NCBI GenBank assembly: GCA_013373635.1
Contig: JABXHN010000003.1
Location: 186,001 to 250,000 of the forward strand
Source of the DNA: Flavobacteriaceae bacterium
GTDB taxonomy: Bacteria; Bacteroidota; Bacteroidia; Flavobacteriales; Flavobacteriaceae
DNA: 64,000 bases
Reading direction: 5' to 3'
Part shown: in pieces, positions 8,872-17,782 of the stretch
Layout: every line of letters starts with the position of its first letter
How positions within the stretch are numbered: the first letter of the stretch is position 1
Translations under genes and position numbers: made by a program
The notes under the pieces: model-generated
What the model was told of the DNA's origin: nothing
What the model saw: only the letters and a program-made list of their open reading frames with translations
Database searches by the model: none

Positions 8872-9255
8872 ATGCCATTTCTCAAGCGATTGGGCTTTTA
8901 TTTAGCAGGTTTATCAATAGGATTGATCTTTTTAGCTTTTTTTCTAAAAAAGAAATCTGATGAAACCGGTGTCAGCTTTTGTTATTTACCCAATTGTAGG
9001 GTTTTAAAAGACCTTCGATCAAAACCACATCATTACGCTTCAAATCTCTCAGAGCGTATTCAAAACACAGAATTAGATACTACAGGTATCTCGCAGGTAT
9101 TTCTCGATGGTGAAATTAACTTCAAGAAGAGTGAATCTAGAAGAGAACCTTGTGGGTACTATATACTCGAAGGAATCTTAAATGAACGAGAAGTTGAAAT
9201 TAGCCTCAGCTCTTGTGAAGATCAGATTACTGTAGAAGAAATTATTTTACAATAA
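8872..9255 (+). CDS. Small membrane-anchored protein of unknown function (DUF4258-like?)
   Basis: 127 residues. Residues 8-25 form one hydrophobic helix followed by KKK, so an N-in anchor with the rest outside the cytoplasm, or an uncleaved signal, is likely. The soluble part contains CYLPNCRVLKDLRS and two more cysteines (EPCGYYILEG, SLSSCEDQ). I recall similar proteins beside alanine dehydrogenase in flavobacteria carrying a DUF4258 label, but cannot verify this here. It starts one base after the dehydrogenase-like gene, so cotranscription is likely. Its end overlaps that of the convergent proline dehydrogenase by 9 bases. Confidence 0.75.
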   Translation: MPFLKRLGFYLAGLSIGLIFLAFFLKKKSDETGVSFCYLPNCRVLKDLRSKPHHYASNLSERIQNTELDTTGISQVFLDGEINFKKSESRREPCGYYILEGILNEREVEISLSSCEDQITVEEIILQ

Positions 9256-10425
9256 TTTTCTGCGATCGCGTTCCTTTTTAAGCAAGCTAAGTTCTCTGGA
9301 TGTCTGACCAGCTACAGAAGTGTTTTCCTCTGCTCTTCTCATCAGATATGGCATCACATCCTTTACAGGTCCAAATGGCAGGTATTTGGAAACATTATAC
9401 CCTTCTTTTGAAAGATTAAAACTGATGTGATCACTCATTCCATAGAGTTGACCAAACCAAATTCTGGGATCATTCTTTGCTAAAGCGTTCTGATCGATCA
9501 GATCCATCAACAGATAATTCGAATCCTCATTATGCGTCCCTGCAAAGATTAAAAACGAATCGATATGATCCATCATAAAACGCAGAATCGTATTGTAATT
9601 TTCATCAGTAGCTGCCTTAGATTCACAAATAGGACTCTTATAACCCAATTTTTGAGCTCTTTCGTTTTCCTTTTCCATATAGGCTCCACGAACCAATTTA
9701 ATACCTATTTTAAATCCTTTAGCCTTGGCTCTTTCTACCAATCCTTTGAGATATTCCAATCGATCCCATCGATAAGCTTGAATGGTATTAATGACAATCA
9801 CTTCTTCTTTGTTGTATTTTTCCATCAATTCTTCGAGAAGATCATCTGCAGCATCTTGCATCCAACTCTCTTCAGCATCAACTAGTACAGGAATGGTGTT
9901 TTGAGATGCCTTTTGACAAATCGCTTCAATGCGATTTCCAATGCGGTTCCAAGATTCCAAGTCTTTGTCTGTCGATAATTTTCCTTCAGATTTCTTTTGA
10001 TAGATCTCAATAGAGCCCATAGCAGTTGGTTTAAACACTGCAAAAGGAAGTGACTCTCTCTGAGTTAAATAAGTGAATATATTGAGGATGCGATCCCTGA
10101 TCTGGTCAAAGGAATACTCTTCTACTTTTCCTTCCACTGAATAGTCAAAAATAGAGTGTACATTTTTTGAAAAAAGTTTATCGACCGTTTCAATTGAATC
10201 ATCCTCTGAAACACCCGCACAAAAATGATCAAAAACGGTTGCTCTAATCAAGCCTTCAACAGGTAAATGTGCCTTGATTGCAAAATTTGTTACAGCGGTC
10301 CCTACTTTGACAAGTGGTTCATTTGCTATAAGTTTAAAAAGAAAATACGCACGCTCTAATTCAGTGTCTGATTTTAAAGCAAATGCCGTTGCAGTATCCT
10401 CAAAAATTCGCCTCATTATTGTCAA
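9247..10425 (-). CDS. Proline dehydrogenase
   Basis: FAD enzyme that oxidises proline to pyrroline-5-carboxylate, the first step of proline catabolism, passing electrons to the respiratory chain. 392 residues, a stand-alone enzyme and not the large PutA fusion. Family signatures are GIKLVRGAYMEKENERA, FAGTHNEDSN, WFGQLYGMSDHISF and the C-terminal YLPFGPVKDVMPYLMRRAEEN with the proline-contacting arginines. The first 130 residues are the helical cap usual in Bacteroidota versions. It stands alone on the minus strand, convergent with the preceding operon; no P5C dehydrogenase is in the window. Confidence 0.93.
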   Translation of the reverse strand: MTIMRRIFEDTATAFALKSDTELERAYFLFKLIANEPLVKVGTAVTNFAIKAHLPVEGLIRATVFDHFCAGVSEDDSIETVDKLFSKNVHSIFDYSVEGKVEEYSFDQIRDRILNIFTYLTQRESLPFAVFKPTAMGSIEIYQKKSEGKLSTDKDLESWNRIGNRIEAICQKASQNTIPVLVDAEESWMQDAADDLLEELMEKYNKEEVIVINTIQAYRWDRLEYLKGLVERAKAKGFKIGIKLVRGAYMEKENERAQKLGYKSPICESKAATDENYNTILRFMMDHIDSFLIFAGTHNEDSNYLLMDLIDQNALAKNDPRIWFGQLYGMSDHISFNLSKEGYNVSKYLPFGPVKDVMPYLMRRAEENTSVAGQTSRELSLLKKERDRRKLL

Positions 10426-10508
10426 ATTAATAATTACACAAATATAGCTAAGGGAATTTTATTATTAATGCAAAAATAGTCTTTATTTTGCGTTGAATTT
10501 AAGTACTT

Positions 10509-11573
10509 ATGAAATCGATCAAAACAGCAAGCTCTTCCGTACTTTTTGGTGCAGAATCGTATCGTAAATTAGCTGAAACACTTACAGATAAAAACTACTC
10601 CTTAATCATTGTTTTTGTCGATGAGAATACACATGAAAATTGCCTTCCCTATTTTATGGGAAATCTAGAAGGTGAATTTCCAATTGAAATCGTTGAAATA
10701 GAATCAGGTGAAATCAATAAAACACTTGAGACTTGTAGTGGTGTTTGGGAAGCGCTTTCAGAATTAGGAGTCGATCGAAAAAGTGCGATGATCAACCTCG
10801 GTGGTGGTGTGATCACTGATATGGGAGGATTTATAGCCTCCTGTTTTAAAAGAGGTATTGATTTCTACAATATACCCACTACCCTTCTTTCAATGGTCGA
10901 CGCCTCTGTCGGTGGTAAAACGGGAGTCGATTTAGGGATGCTTAAAAATCAAATAGGAGTCATTGTAGAACCAGAATTTGTGATTGTAGATCAAGCGTAT
11001 TTAGCGACGCTTGACAAAAGACAACTCAAAAGCGGATTTGCAGAAATGCTCAAACACGGTCTGATCTCCGATAAAGACTACTGGAAACAGTTAAAAGACA
11101 GTTTTAATTCAACTAGTATTGATGAGGCTATTTCAACCTCTGTTCAGATCAAAGCAGATGTAGTACAAAAAGACCCTAGAGAAAACTCACTTCGCAAAAT
11201 TTTAAATTTTGGTCACACCCTAGGTCATGCGATTGAATCTTATTTCTTATCGCTTGGGGAAGATAAAATGTTACTCCACGGAGAAGCGATCGCCATCGGT
11301 ATGATTATGGAAGCCTATTTATCGACAATTTACACTGGTCTAAGTAGTGATGAACTCGATGAAATCAGCAGCACACTACTCAACCACTACGGCAAAGTAA
11401 ACATTTCAAATCAAGACAAAAAAGAGGCTATAGCGCTTTTAAAATTTGACAAGAAGAATTCCCATGGTCAAATCAAATATGTACTCTTAGAACGCATTGG
11501 AAAGGCTGTATTCGATATACAGATCAAAGACAACGACCTCAACGACGCATTTGAATACTACAATTCACTTTAA
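10509..11573 (+). CDS. aroB: 3-Dehydroquinate synthase
   Basis: Second enzyme of the shikimate pathway; converts DAHP to 3-dehydroquinate using NAD and a divalent metal. 354 residues, usual length. Motifs: NLGGGVITDMGGFIAS, IPTTLLSMVDASVGGKTGVD, AEMLKHGLI, and the metal-binding histidines in NFGHTLGHAIE and LHGEAIAIGM. It is a single-gene unit, divergent from proline dehydrogenase and closed by a strong two-way terminator shared with the convergent Lrp gene. Confidence 0.97.
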   Translation: MKSIKTASSSVLFGAESYRKLAETLTDKNYSLIIVFVDENTHENCLPYFMGNLEGEFPIEIVEIESGEINKTLETCSGVWEALSELGVDRKSAMINLGGGVITDMGGFIASCFKRGIDFYNIPTTLLSMVDASVGGKTGVDLGMLKNQIGVIVEPEFVIVDQAYLATLDKRQLKSGFAEMLKHGLISDKDYWKQLKDSFNSTSIDEAISTSVQIKADVVQKDPRENSLRKILNFGHTLGHAIESYFLSLGEDKMLLHGEAIAIGMIMEAYLSTIYTGLSSDELDEISSTLLNHYGKVNISNQDKKEAIALLKFDKKNSHGQIKYVLLERIGKAVFDIQIKDNDLNDAFEYYNSL

Positions 11574-11591
11574 AAACTAAAAACTCAGACA

Positions 11592-11627
11592 TAAAAAAAG
11601 CACCTCATTGAGGTGCTTTTGTTTTTA
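11592..11627 (+). terminator. Two-way terminator between aroB and the Lrp gene
   Basis: Perfect stem AAAAGCACCTC / GAGGTGCTTTT (11596-11606 and 11610-11620) with a 3-base loop, flanked by A and T tracts. It serves the convergent genes on both strands. Confidence 0.9.
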
Positions 11628-11641
11628 TAAGAAGATGTTTC

Positions 11642-12124
11642 TTAATCTAGTTCAGAAAAGATCGTATGCATTAAACGCTTTTTATCGTTAATGCTCTCTT
11701 CTAATGAAATCATCGTTTCTGTTCTGCTGATTCCATCGATGTCATCTATTTTAAAAATGATGTTCTTCGCATGAGTGGTGTCCTTTGCTCTAATCTTACA
11801 GAAAATATTGAACTTACCTGTCGTAATGTGAGCTACTGTAACATTTGGAATTTGATTTAAACGCTCAATAACAAACTTTGTCTGATGTGTTTTCTCTAAA
11901 AAGACTCCAACATAAGCGATAAAAGAATAACCCAATTTAATATAATCAAGGGTTAAAGAAGAACCTTTGATAATTCCAGCTTCTTCCATTTTTTTAACAC
12001 GAACGTGAACTGTTCCTGCTGAAATCAATAATTTCTTAGCAATATCTGTAAAAGGAGTTCTGGTATTGTCGATCAACATATCTAAGATCTGGTGATCTAT
12101 TTCATCTAATTTTACTGTAGTCAT
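11642..12124 (-). CDS. Lrp/AsnC family transcriptional regulator
   Basis: 160 residues. Residues 5-65 form the winged helix-turn-helix (DEIDHQILDMLIDNTRTPFTDIAKKLLISAGTVHVRVKKM style), and residues 75-150 the RAM effector-binding domain (FVIERLNQIPNVTVAHITTGKFNIFCKI). Such proteins form octamers and sense amino acids. The target here is unknown; aroB and an M14 peptidase are neighbours but no clear amino-acid operon is. It has a good promoter of its own and a terminator, so it is a single-gene unit. Confidence 0.92.
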   Translation of the reverse strand: MTTVKLDEIDHQILDMLIDNTRTPFTDIAKKLLISAGTVHVRVKKMEEAGIIKGSSLTLDYIKLGYSFIAYVGVFLEKTHQTKFVIERLNQIPNVTVAHITTGKFNIFCKIRAKDTTHAKNIIFKIDDIDGISRTETMISLEESINDKKRLMHTIFSELD

Positions 12125-12143
12125 AAATTGAATTTTGATAATG

Positions 12144-12174
12144 CAAAAATAATCAATAATTTAATATACTTCAA
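12144..12174 (-). promoter_or_regulatory. Promoter of the Lrp gene (TTG-N20-TATTTTTG)
   Basis: On the minus strand TTG (172-174 of the 12 kb block) precedes TATTTTTG (12144-12151) by 20 bases. The start point would be near 12139, giving a leader of about 15 bases. Confidence 0.55.
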
Positions 12175-12209
12175 TAAATTGTGCATTTTTTTGAAGATAA
12201 TGCAACAAA

Positions 12210-13325
12210 TCAATCCTGTTCTGTCAAATACTGGCTTTTGATTAGTTCTTCTCGATCTTCATCCAAACGCATATCGAGTGTTTTATGTCCGTAAAATGCA
12301 CCTTTTGGCTTGATTTCAAATGCTTTAGGTACAAACTCAATCTTTTGATCGACTAATACTTCTTGATAGTTGATTGCCAGTACCTGCTCTTCTTTGTATT
12401 TAGAATCCAGAATCTGTGGGTTTTCAACGATTATATCGTAAAACAATTGATTGTTTTCAGGGATCTTGTGATAGGCCTCTACTTCATTAAAGTCATAGAG
12501 CTGGTATACAATACTGTTAATGGCAGTATAGATTGAGACTGTAATCAGCGCTCTTGTTTGATCGCGATCGTAATCTTTGGGATAATGACCAGATTCAAAG
12601 AGAATCGTTGGAACTGCTTCAAATTGAAAGGTATCCCCCACACAATTGATATTAAATCCGTCGTCATAACGCCCTACACCACCAGGAATGTACTGCTGAA
12701 GCACATCGTTCATATCTGCTATAAGCTTCATACTGCGCACTCTAGAATCTGTAATAGAACGATCCTGATCCGCTGCAGGTGACAAAAAGGATACGGTAGC
12801 CACCTTGTCAGTCTCTCCTACATTAAAGAGTGTTCGTTGATCGTGAAGATTAAAGCAATAATGAGGTTTCACCTCTTCAAATACTGCTCTCAGCGCTTTA
12901 GACTCCGGTTGTGTGCGATCTTGAGCATCTCTGTTTAAATCCACCTCATTGGCGTTAAAACGCGTATAATCATTAGCTCCATCTGGATTTAAGACTGGGA
13001 TTATATAGAGTGTTGCTGCCTCTAATATAGCTGTAGCTGCGGGAGAATTAGTCTTAAAGAAGGAAAGCAGATCCAATACCGCCTTAGTCGTTGTAGACTC
13101 GTTCCCATGCATCTGAGACCACATTAAAATTCGTTTAGAGCCACTTCCTAAGGTAATAAGAGGTATATCTAAAGAGCGAACCGATTGTCCGATCACACGT
13201 ATTGAAGAATTATCGACTAAAGTTGAAACTGTATCTATTGTGGTCTGATAATTAAGGTATCGTCCCTTAATACTAGCTACTTTAAAATTAGAATAATCAA
13301 ATTCTTTAATCCTCATATCACTCAT
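12210..13325 (-). CDS. M14-family zinc carboxypeptidase-like protein
   Basis: 371 residues without an evident signal peptide, so probably cytoplasmic. Zinc ligands fit the M14 pattern: His and Glu in WSQMHGNEST, and a later His in FNLHDQRTLF; the general-base Glu is plausibly in TILFESGHYPKDYDRD. DLNRDAQDRTQPES is the arginine-containing substrate segment of the fold. The C-terminal 90 residues form an extra region seen in Bacteroidota members. Substrate unknown; the family includes carboxypeptidases, deacylases and gamma-glutamyl peptidases. Single gene on the minus strand with a -7 box (TACATTTG) upstream. Confidence 0.85.
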   Translation of the reverse strand: MSDMRIKEFDYSNFKVASIKGRYLNYQTTIDTVSTLVDNSSIRVIGQSVRSLDIPLITLGSGSKRILMWSQMHGNESTTTKAVLDLLSFFKTNSPAATAILEAATLYIIPVLNPDGANDYTRFNANEVDLNRDAQDRTQPESKALRAVFEEVKPHYCFNLHDQRTLFNVGETDKVATVSFLSPAADQDRSITDSRVRSMKLIADMNDVLQQYIPGGVGRYDDGFNINCVGDTFQFEAVPTILFESGHYPKDYDRDQTRALITVSIYTAINSIVYQLYDFNEVEAYHKIPENNQLFYDIIVENPQILDSKYKEEQVLAINYQEVLVDQKIEFVPKAFEIKPKGAFYGHKTLDMRLDEDREELIKSQYLTEQD

Positions 13326-13335
13326 AAATTTTTGA

Positions 13336-13343
13336 CAAATGTA
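13336..13343 (-). promoter_or_regulatory. Candidate -7 box of the M14 gene
   Basis: TACATTTG on the minus strand matches TAnnTTTG; it ends 10 bases before the ATG, giving a very short leader. The -33 region reads TTT, not TTG. Confidence 0.4.
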
Positions 13344-13549
13344 CGGCTTTTAAACCACTGATAAAACCTGTGATTATTTACAAGTTTACACTTCATGTTC
13401 ACATCTTTGTTACAATTGTAAACATATATTTTACAATATTAAACTATAAAAATACAAATACACATATTATATTATATTTCAGATAGTTAAACTATTTTAT
13501 TTAAAGTGTTAGTAATTGTAAAAATTGTAAATTACAGCAAAAATAACTC

Positions 13550-13579
13550 TTGTCTATTAATATTAAATAGCTATATTTG
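13550..13579 (+). promoter_or_regulatory. Perfect TTG-N19-TATATTTG promoter, near-leaderless
   Basis: TTG at 13550-13552 and TATATTTG at 13572-13579 are separated by exactly 19 bases, the Bacteroidota consensus. The ATG of the XRE gene is at 13587, so transcription should start at or within a few bases of the start codon. This argues against the longer reading frame that begins at 13506, which would run through the promoter. Confidence 0.65.
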
Positions 13580-13586
13580 TTTAACA

Positions 13587-13961
13587 ATGTTACAGCAAGA
13601 AGAATTCATAAATCGACTCAAAATTTTACTCGAACAAAAGCAGCTGAGCTCCTCTTCATTTGCTGATACGATTTCGGTTCCTCGCTCGAGTATTTCACAT
13701 TTACTCTCTGGAAGAAACAAACCCAGTTTGGAATTTGTAATGAAGATTGTTCACTCCTACCCTGATGTCGATATCAATTGGTTGCTTTTTGGAAAGGAGT
13801 CCATATCAAAGCATTCTAGCTTAAATAGCGATTCTAATACTCTTTTAGAAGAAAACTTCTCTACAGAGCGACATTCGACTCATCAAAAGCAAGCTTCCGA
13901 TGTCGAAAAGATTGTCGTATTCTATAAAAATGGAGTATTTAAAGAATATAAGCCCTCCTAA
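13587..13961 (+). CDS. Small XRE-family DNA-binding regulator
   Basis: 124 residues from the ATG at 13587. Residues 3-60 form a Cro/CI-type helix-turn-helix (FADTISVPRSSISHLLSGRNKPSLEFVMKI in outline), followed by VDINWLLFGKE, a usual ending of this domain. The rest is a polar linker rich in Ser and Thr and a short tail (IVVFYKNGVFKEYKPS) that may mediate dimerisation. The start was chosen because a perfect promoter lies just upstream. It is convergent with terC and overlaps its end by 4 bases. Small single-domain regulators of this kind are common in flavobacterial chromosomes; the target is unknown. Confidence 0.88.
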   Translation: MLQQEEFINRLKILLEQKQLSSSSFADTISVPRSSISHLLSGRNKPSLEFVMKIVHSYPDVDINWLLFGKESISKHSSLNSDSNTLLEENFSTERHSTHQKQASDVEKIVVFYKNGVFKEYKPS

Positions 13962-14746
13962 GCGCTTTTCTTTCTCACATTCATATTGATGAACTCTACC
14001 ATCAACGAAAAGGCTATAGCGAAGTACAAATAGCCCTTAGGTATCGATCCTATCGGATTATTGAACACTACTAAGTGTGAAAGATGAGCAGATTCTACAA
14101 TCAACATAAATCCAATAAGAATCAAAAATGAAAGACCAAGGACTTGAATAGAAGGGTGTTTATTGACAAACTCACTGACTTTGTAGGTAAAGAGCATCAT
14201 AATCAATACTGAGATTACCACAGCAACAATCATCAGTATTAGTGCGTCATTGGGATTGGGTGAGATTCCATTAGTCATTCCTATTGCCGTTAAAATGGAA
14301 TCAAAAGAAAAGACAATATTGATAACTGTAATCTCCATAATAGCAGACCACAAGGTTTTAGATTGGTTTTTCTTTACTTGTGTGATATCGTGTTCTTTAT
14401 CTTCTATCTTTTCGTGAATTTCCTTGGTACTCTTATAAAGCAAAAACAATCCTCCCAGAAATAGAATAACCGCCTGACCAGAAACACCCCCTTTGATCCA
14501 AGCGGTGTCAAATTTGAAAAAAGATTCGTTTAAAGAAGTGAGTAGGTTAATTCCAAAAAGCAATACAATTCGAAGTAGCATTGCTAACAACAATCCGAGA
14601 TTGGTAGCTCTTTTCTTGTCTTTCTCTTCTAATTTTTGAGCAGCAATAGAGATAAACACAATATTGTCAATTCCAAGTACAATTTCAAGGAATGTCAGTG
14701 TTAACAAAGCGATCCAAGCATCTGCTGAAGCAAATATTTCAAACAC
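13958..14746 (-). CDS. TerC-family integral membrane protein
   Basis: 262 residues with about seven transmembrane helices. The conserved acidic membrane residues of TerC/YkoY proteins are present in LTFLEIVLGIDNIVFISIAAQ and ITVINIVFSFDSILTAIGM. A charged cytoplasmic loop (IHEKIEDKEHDITQVKKNQSK) lies in the middle. Members have been linked to manganese export and metal supply to exported enzymes; the substrate here is inferred only. It lies 12 bases after a lipoprotein gene in the same direction. Confidence 0.9.
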   Translation of the reverse strand: MFEIFASADAWIALLTLTFLEIVLGIDNIVFISIAAQKLEEKDKKRATNLGLLLAMLLRIVLLFGINLLTSLNESFFKFDTAWIKGGVSGQAVILFLGGLFLLYKSTKEIHEKIEDKEHDITQVKKNQSKTLWSAIMEITVINIVFSFDSILTAIGMTNGISPNPNDALILMIVAVVISVLIMMLFTYKVSEFVNKHPSIQVLGLSFLILIGFMLIVESAHLSHLVVFNNPIGSIPKGYLYFAIAFSLMVEFINMNVRKKSA

Positions 14747-14758
14747 AATCTCTAGTTT

Positions 14759-15133
14759 TTAGTATTTTACAACTTTACCTCTTCTCTTATCAGAAGACCC
14801 CATAACCGAATATTCAAAGGTATAGGTGTCTCCTTCGGTTTTTAAAATCTTCATATGAAGGGGTTTCTCTTCTTGTTTGTTCTTAGGATTTAAATTCTTG
14901 AGAACGTATTCACAGTCATTGACCCAGCGTACAGATGCAGAGTCGATATGCCCTCTATACTCAGAAATTTCCAAGTCTCCCTTTCTGGTAAAGGTTGTGG
15001 TGTGTATTTCACCATCAATCATCTCAGTGAAAGTAAAGGAACCATCGTGAAATTCAACACAGTTACGCTCTGGTGGATTACATCCCCAGAAAAACACAAT
15101 TGCAAATGTGACTACGTAAAACAGTTTTTTCAT
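14759..15133 (-). CDS. Predicted lipoprotein of unknown function, next to parC
   Basis: 124 residues. The N-terminus has a lipoprotein signal: MKKLFYVVTFAIVFFWGCN with the lipidation cysteine at 18. The mature part is beta-rich and contains two further cysteines (RNCVEFHDGSF, WVNDCEYVL) that could form a disulfide. I do not recognise a family. It starts right at the end of parC (1 base gap) and is probably cotranscribed with topoisomerase genes without sharing their function; in flavobacterial genomes such neighbours sometimes inherit a topoisomerase label by mistake. Confidence 0.78.
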   Translation of the reverse strand: MKKLFYVVTFAIVFFWGCNPPERNCVEFHDGSFTFTEMIDGEIHTTTFTRKGDLEISEYRGHIDSASVRWVNDCEYVLKNLNPKNKQEEKPLHMKILKTEGDTYTFEYSVMGSSDKRRGKVVKY

Positions 15134-17776
15134 CTAAAACAAGGTTGGTTGATCAGTGTTATTACTAGAAGTACTCGGTAAATCCTCATCATCATTGAAA
15201 TCTGTATTGTGAACCTCTTCCTCGGATACCACTTCGATTTCTTCGGGAACTTTTTCCTCTTCTTCCTCATGAGGAAGTGATTCTAACAAATTGGTTCCTT
15301 TGATATTTTCTTTAGTGAGAATATTTCCTTGAGCTTTAAGACCCTTTACAGATATAAACTCTTCAATATTGATTGTTTCGTTTGGTTTAGCATCTTTTCC
15401 TTTGGGTTTTCTGTACTCGATTTCCATCTGTGGTCTCCAATCGGTCGTCACGAGTTCTAAAAAGGATTCTGGATGTTCACTGATGAACAAATCTTCTTTA
15501 TTAGCTTGTTCCACAAGGAATCGTTTCATGAAATACACCTCTTTTTCACCGTCGTAATAAACTGCTGAAATCGGCTTGTGTGGATTCCATTTTTCCAACA
15601 CAATCATATCTTCATCAAAGTGAAGATTCATATCAGGAGTCACAGTTTTTACAATACCTTTGGAAGTAATCACCAGAAGTAAATCATCCCCCTTAAAAGC
15701 CCCAAGCAGACTACCTCTACCATCGACGTTTAAGCGCTGAACCACATCGTCAAACCATATTTTTCGTGGCTTAAGAGTGGATACTCCTTTTTCCTTGAGT
15801 TCAATTCTCTTGATGGAATACTTGGTGACAATATTCCCTTTAGAAGCCCTCCCTTTAATCAGTACATCAGAAAAGTCTAAATCCCATTTGAGTTTTTTAA
15901 TACTACCAACTTGTCTCAACAAAATAGTCACCACCTCAGCTTCACCATTGGGATTCGCACTAAAGTAGTACACATCTGAATTACTAGACCCGTTAGTCAA
16001 ATCGTATTCGCGATCTCTAGTCACTGAGGTAACGTTAAATCGCTTTACATAACTAGGACCATTTTTTCCATCCCTGTAAATCAAATTATAAGTAGTGCGC
16101 TTGTCTTTTTTCTTAAAGACCGCTACATGAATGATTCCTTTGCCGATAAAGGTTTTAGAATCAACCTTGGTCACCATCATCTTACCGTCCTGAGTAAAGA
16201 CAATGATATCATCAATATCACTACAATCAGTAACGTATTCGTCTTTGCGAAGTGAGGTTCCTACAAAACCTTCTTCCCTATTTACGTAGAGTTTGGTATT
16301 TCTAATAACCACCTTAGTCGCCTCGATATCGTCAAATACGCGTATTTCAGATTTGCGTTCTTTTCCCTTACCGTAAGTTTCTTTGAGGTGTTTGAAATAA
16401 TCAATACTAAAATCGATGATGTGATCTAAATGATGTTTTACTTCAACTATTTTCTCTTCGATACTTTCGATAAACTGTTGAGCCTTGTCCAAATCAAATT
16501 TTGAAATTCTCTTAATTCGGATTTCGGTTAATCTAGTTATATCTTCTTCGGTTACCGCTCTTTTTAAATGAGTGATATGAGGAGCTAAACCTTTGTCAAT
16601 TGCAGCAATCACTCCCTCCCAAGTTTCTTCTTCTTCAATATCGCGATAGATTCTCTTTTCGATAAAGATGCGTTCCAAAGATGAGAAATGCCATTGCTCT
16701 TCTAGTTCCGAGAGTTTAATCTCTAATTCAGAACGCAGCAAACTGACTGTTAGCTCTGTAGATCGCTTTAATATATCGGATACTCCTATGAAAATAGGCT
16801 TGTTATCTTCAATAATACAAGACAGAGGAGATATTGAATTTTCACAGCTTGTAAACGCATAGAGTGCATCAATGGTTTTATCTGGTGAAATTCCAGGTGG
16901 AAGATGAATTAATATTTCCACATTCTCAGCAGTATTATCCTCTATTTTCTTAATCTTGATCTTTCCTTTTTCATTGGCCTTGAGGATCGAATCGATAAGC
17001 GTCGAAGTATTGGTTCCATATGGAATCTCAGTGATGACCAGTGTTTTCTTATCTAACTGCCCAATTCGCGCTCTCACTCGAATCTTTCCACCTCTAAGAC
17101 CGTCGTTGTATTGACTGATGTCAATGATTCCAGCAGTAGGGAAATCAGGAACTAAATTAAATCGCTTTCCCTGTAAGTGTTTGATAGAAGCATCGATGAG
17201 TTCTATAAAGTTGTGAGGTAAAATTTTAGTAGACAATCCCACAGCAATCCCCTCTGCTCCTTGAGCGAGTAGTAATGGAAATTTAATTGGAAGATTGATC
17301 GGTTCTTTCTTTCTACCGTCATATGAGAGTTGCCAATTCGTAATCTTGGGACTATAAACGACTTCTAGAGCAAATTTAGAAAGCCTAGCCTCTATATAAC
17401 GAGAGGCTGCTGCACCATCTCCTGTTAGTATATTCCCCCAGTTTCCCTGAGTATCGATCAATAAATCTTTTTGTCCTATCTGCACCATAGCATCGGCAAT
17501 GGAGGCATCTCCATGTGGATGGTATTGCATCGTATGTCCCACCACATTAGCAACCTTGTTGTAGCGACCGTCATCCAACTCCTTCAAGGAGTGCATTATA
17601 CGACGCTGAACTGGTTTTAATCCGTCTTCAATAGCAGGAACAGCTCTTTCTAAAATTACATAAGAAGCGTAATCTAAAAACCACTCCTTATACATGCCGG
17701 TAACCTTTACCAGGCTATCAGTCTCATTGGAATGATCTTCTGGAAGCTGTTGATCTATTTGATTTTCGTTATCCAT
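15134..17776 (-). CDS. parC: DNA topoisomerase IV subunit A
   Basis: DNA-breaking subunit of the type IIA topoisomerase that separates daughter chromosomes. 880 residues. The catalytic tyrosine is Tyr127 in AAASRYIEARL; the helix before it reads HPHGDASIADAMVQ, so the position equal to the quinolone-contact serine of E. coli GyrA is Ala91. The winged-helix, tower and coiled-coil regions follow, then a C-terminal domain with reduced beta-pinwheel repeats and an acidic tail (about 830-880: many Glu and Asp, ending DQPTLF). It follows parE with a six-base gap. Confidence 0.96.
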   Translation of the reverse strand: MDNENQIDQQLPEDHSNETDSLVKVTGMYKEWFLDYASYVILERAVPAIEDGLKPVQRRIMHSLKELDDGRYNKVANVVGHTMQYHPHGDASIADAMVQIGQKDLLIDTQGNWGNILTGDGAAASRYIEARLSKFALEVVYSPKITNWQLSYDGRKKEPINLPIKFPLLLAQGAEGIAVGLSTKILPHNFIELIDASIKHLQGKRFNLVPDFPTAGIIDISQYNDGLRGGKIRVRARIGQLDKKTLVITEIPYGTNTSTLIDSILKANEKGKIKIKKIEDNTAENVEILIHLPPGISPDKTIDALYAFTSCENSISPLSCIIEDNKPIFIGVSDILKRSTELTVSLLRSELEIKLSELEEQWHFSSLERIFIEKRIYRDIEEEETWEGVIAAIDKGLAPHITHLKRAVTEEDITRLTEIRIKRISKFDLDKAQQFIESIEEKIVEVKHHLDHIIDFSIDYFKHLKETYGKGKERKSEIRVFDDIEATKVVIRNTKLYVNREEGFVGTSLRKDEYVTDCSDIDDIIVFTQDGKMMVTKVDSKTFIGKGIIHVAVFKKKDKRTTYNLIYRDGKNGPSYVKRFNVTSVTRDREYDLTNGSSNSDVYYFSANPNGEAEVVTILLRQVGSIKKLKWDLDFSDVLIKGRASKGNIVTKYSIKRIELKEKGVSTLKPRKIWFDDVVQRLNVDGRGSLLGAFKGDDLLLVITSKGIVKTVTPDMNLHFDEDMIVLEKWNPHKPISAVYYDGEKEVYFMKRFLVEQANKEDLFISEHPESFLELVTTDWRPQMEIEYRKPKGKDAKPNETINIEEFISVKGLKAQGNILTKENIKGTNLLESLPHEEEEEKVPEEIEVVSEEEVHNTDFNDDEDLPSTSSNNTDQPTLF

Positions 17777-17782
17777 AAGTGA

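Noticed and set aside
13506-13586. An N-terminal extension of the XRE regulator from an earlier ATG
   Set aside because: It would run through a perfect promoter (13550-13579) and the extension has no HTH-like sequence.
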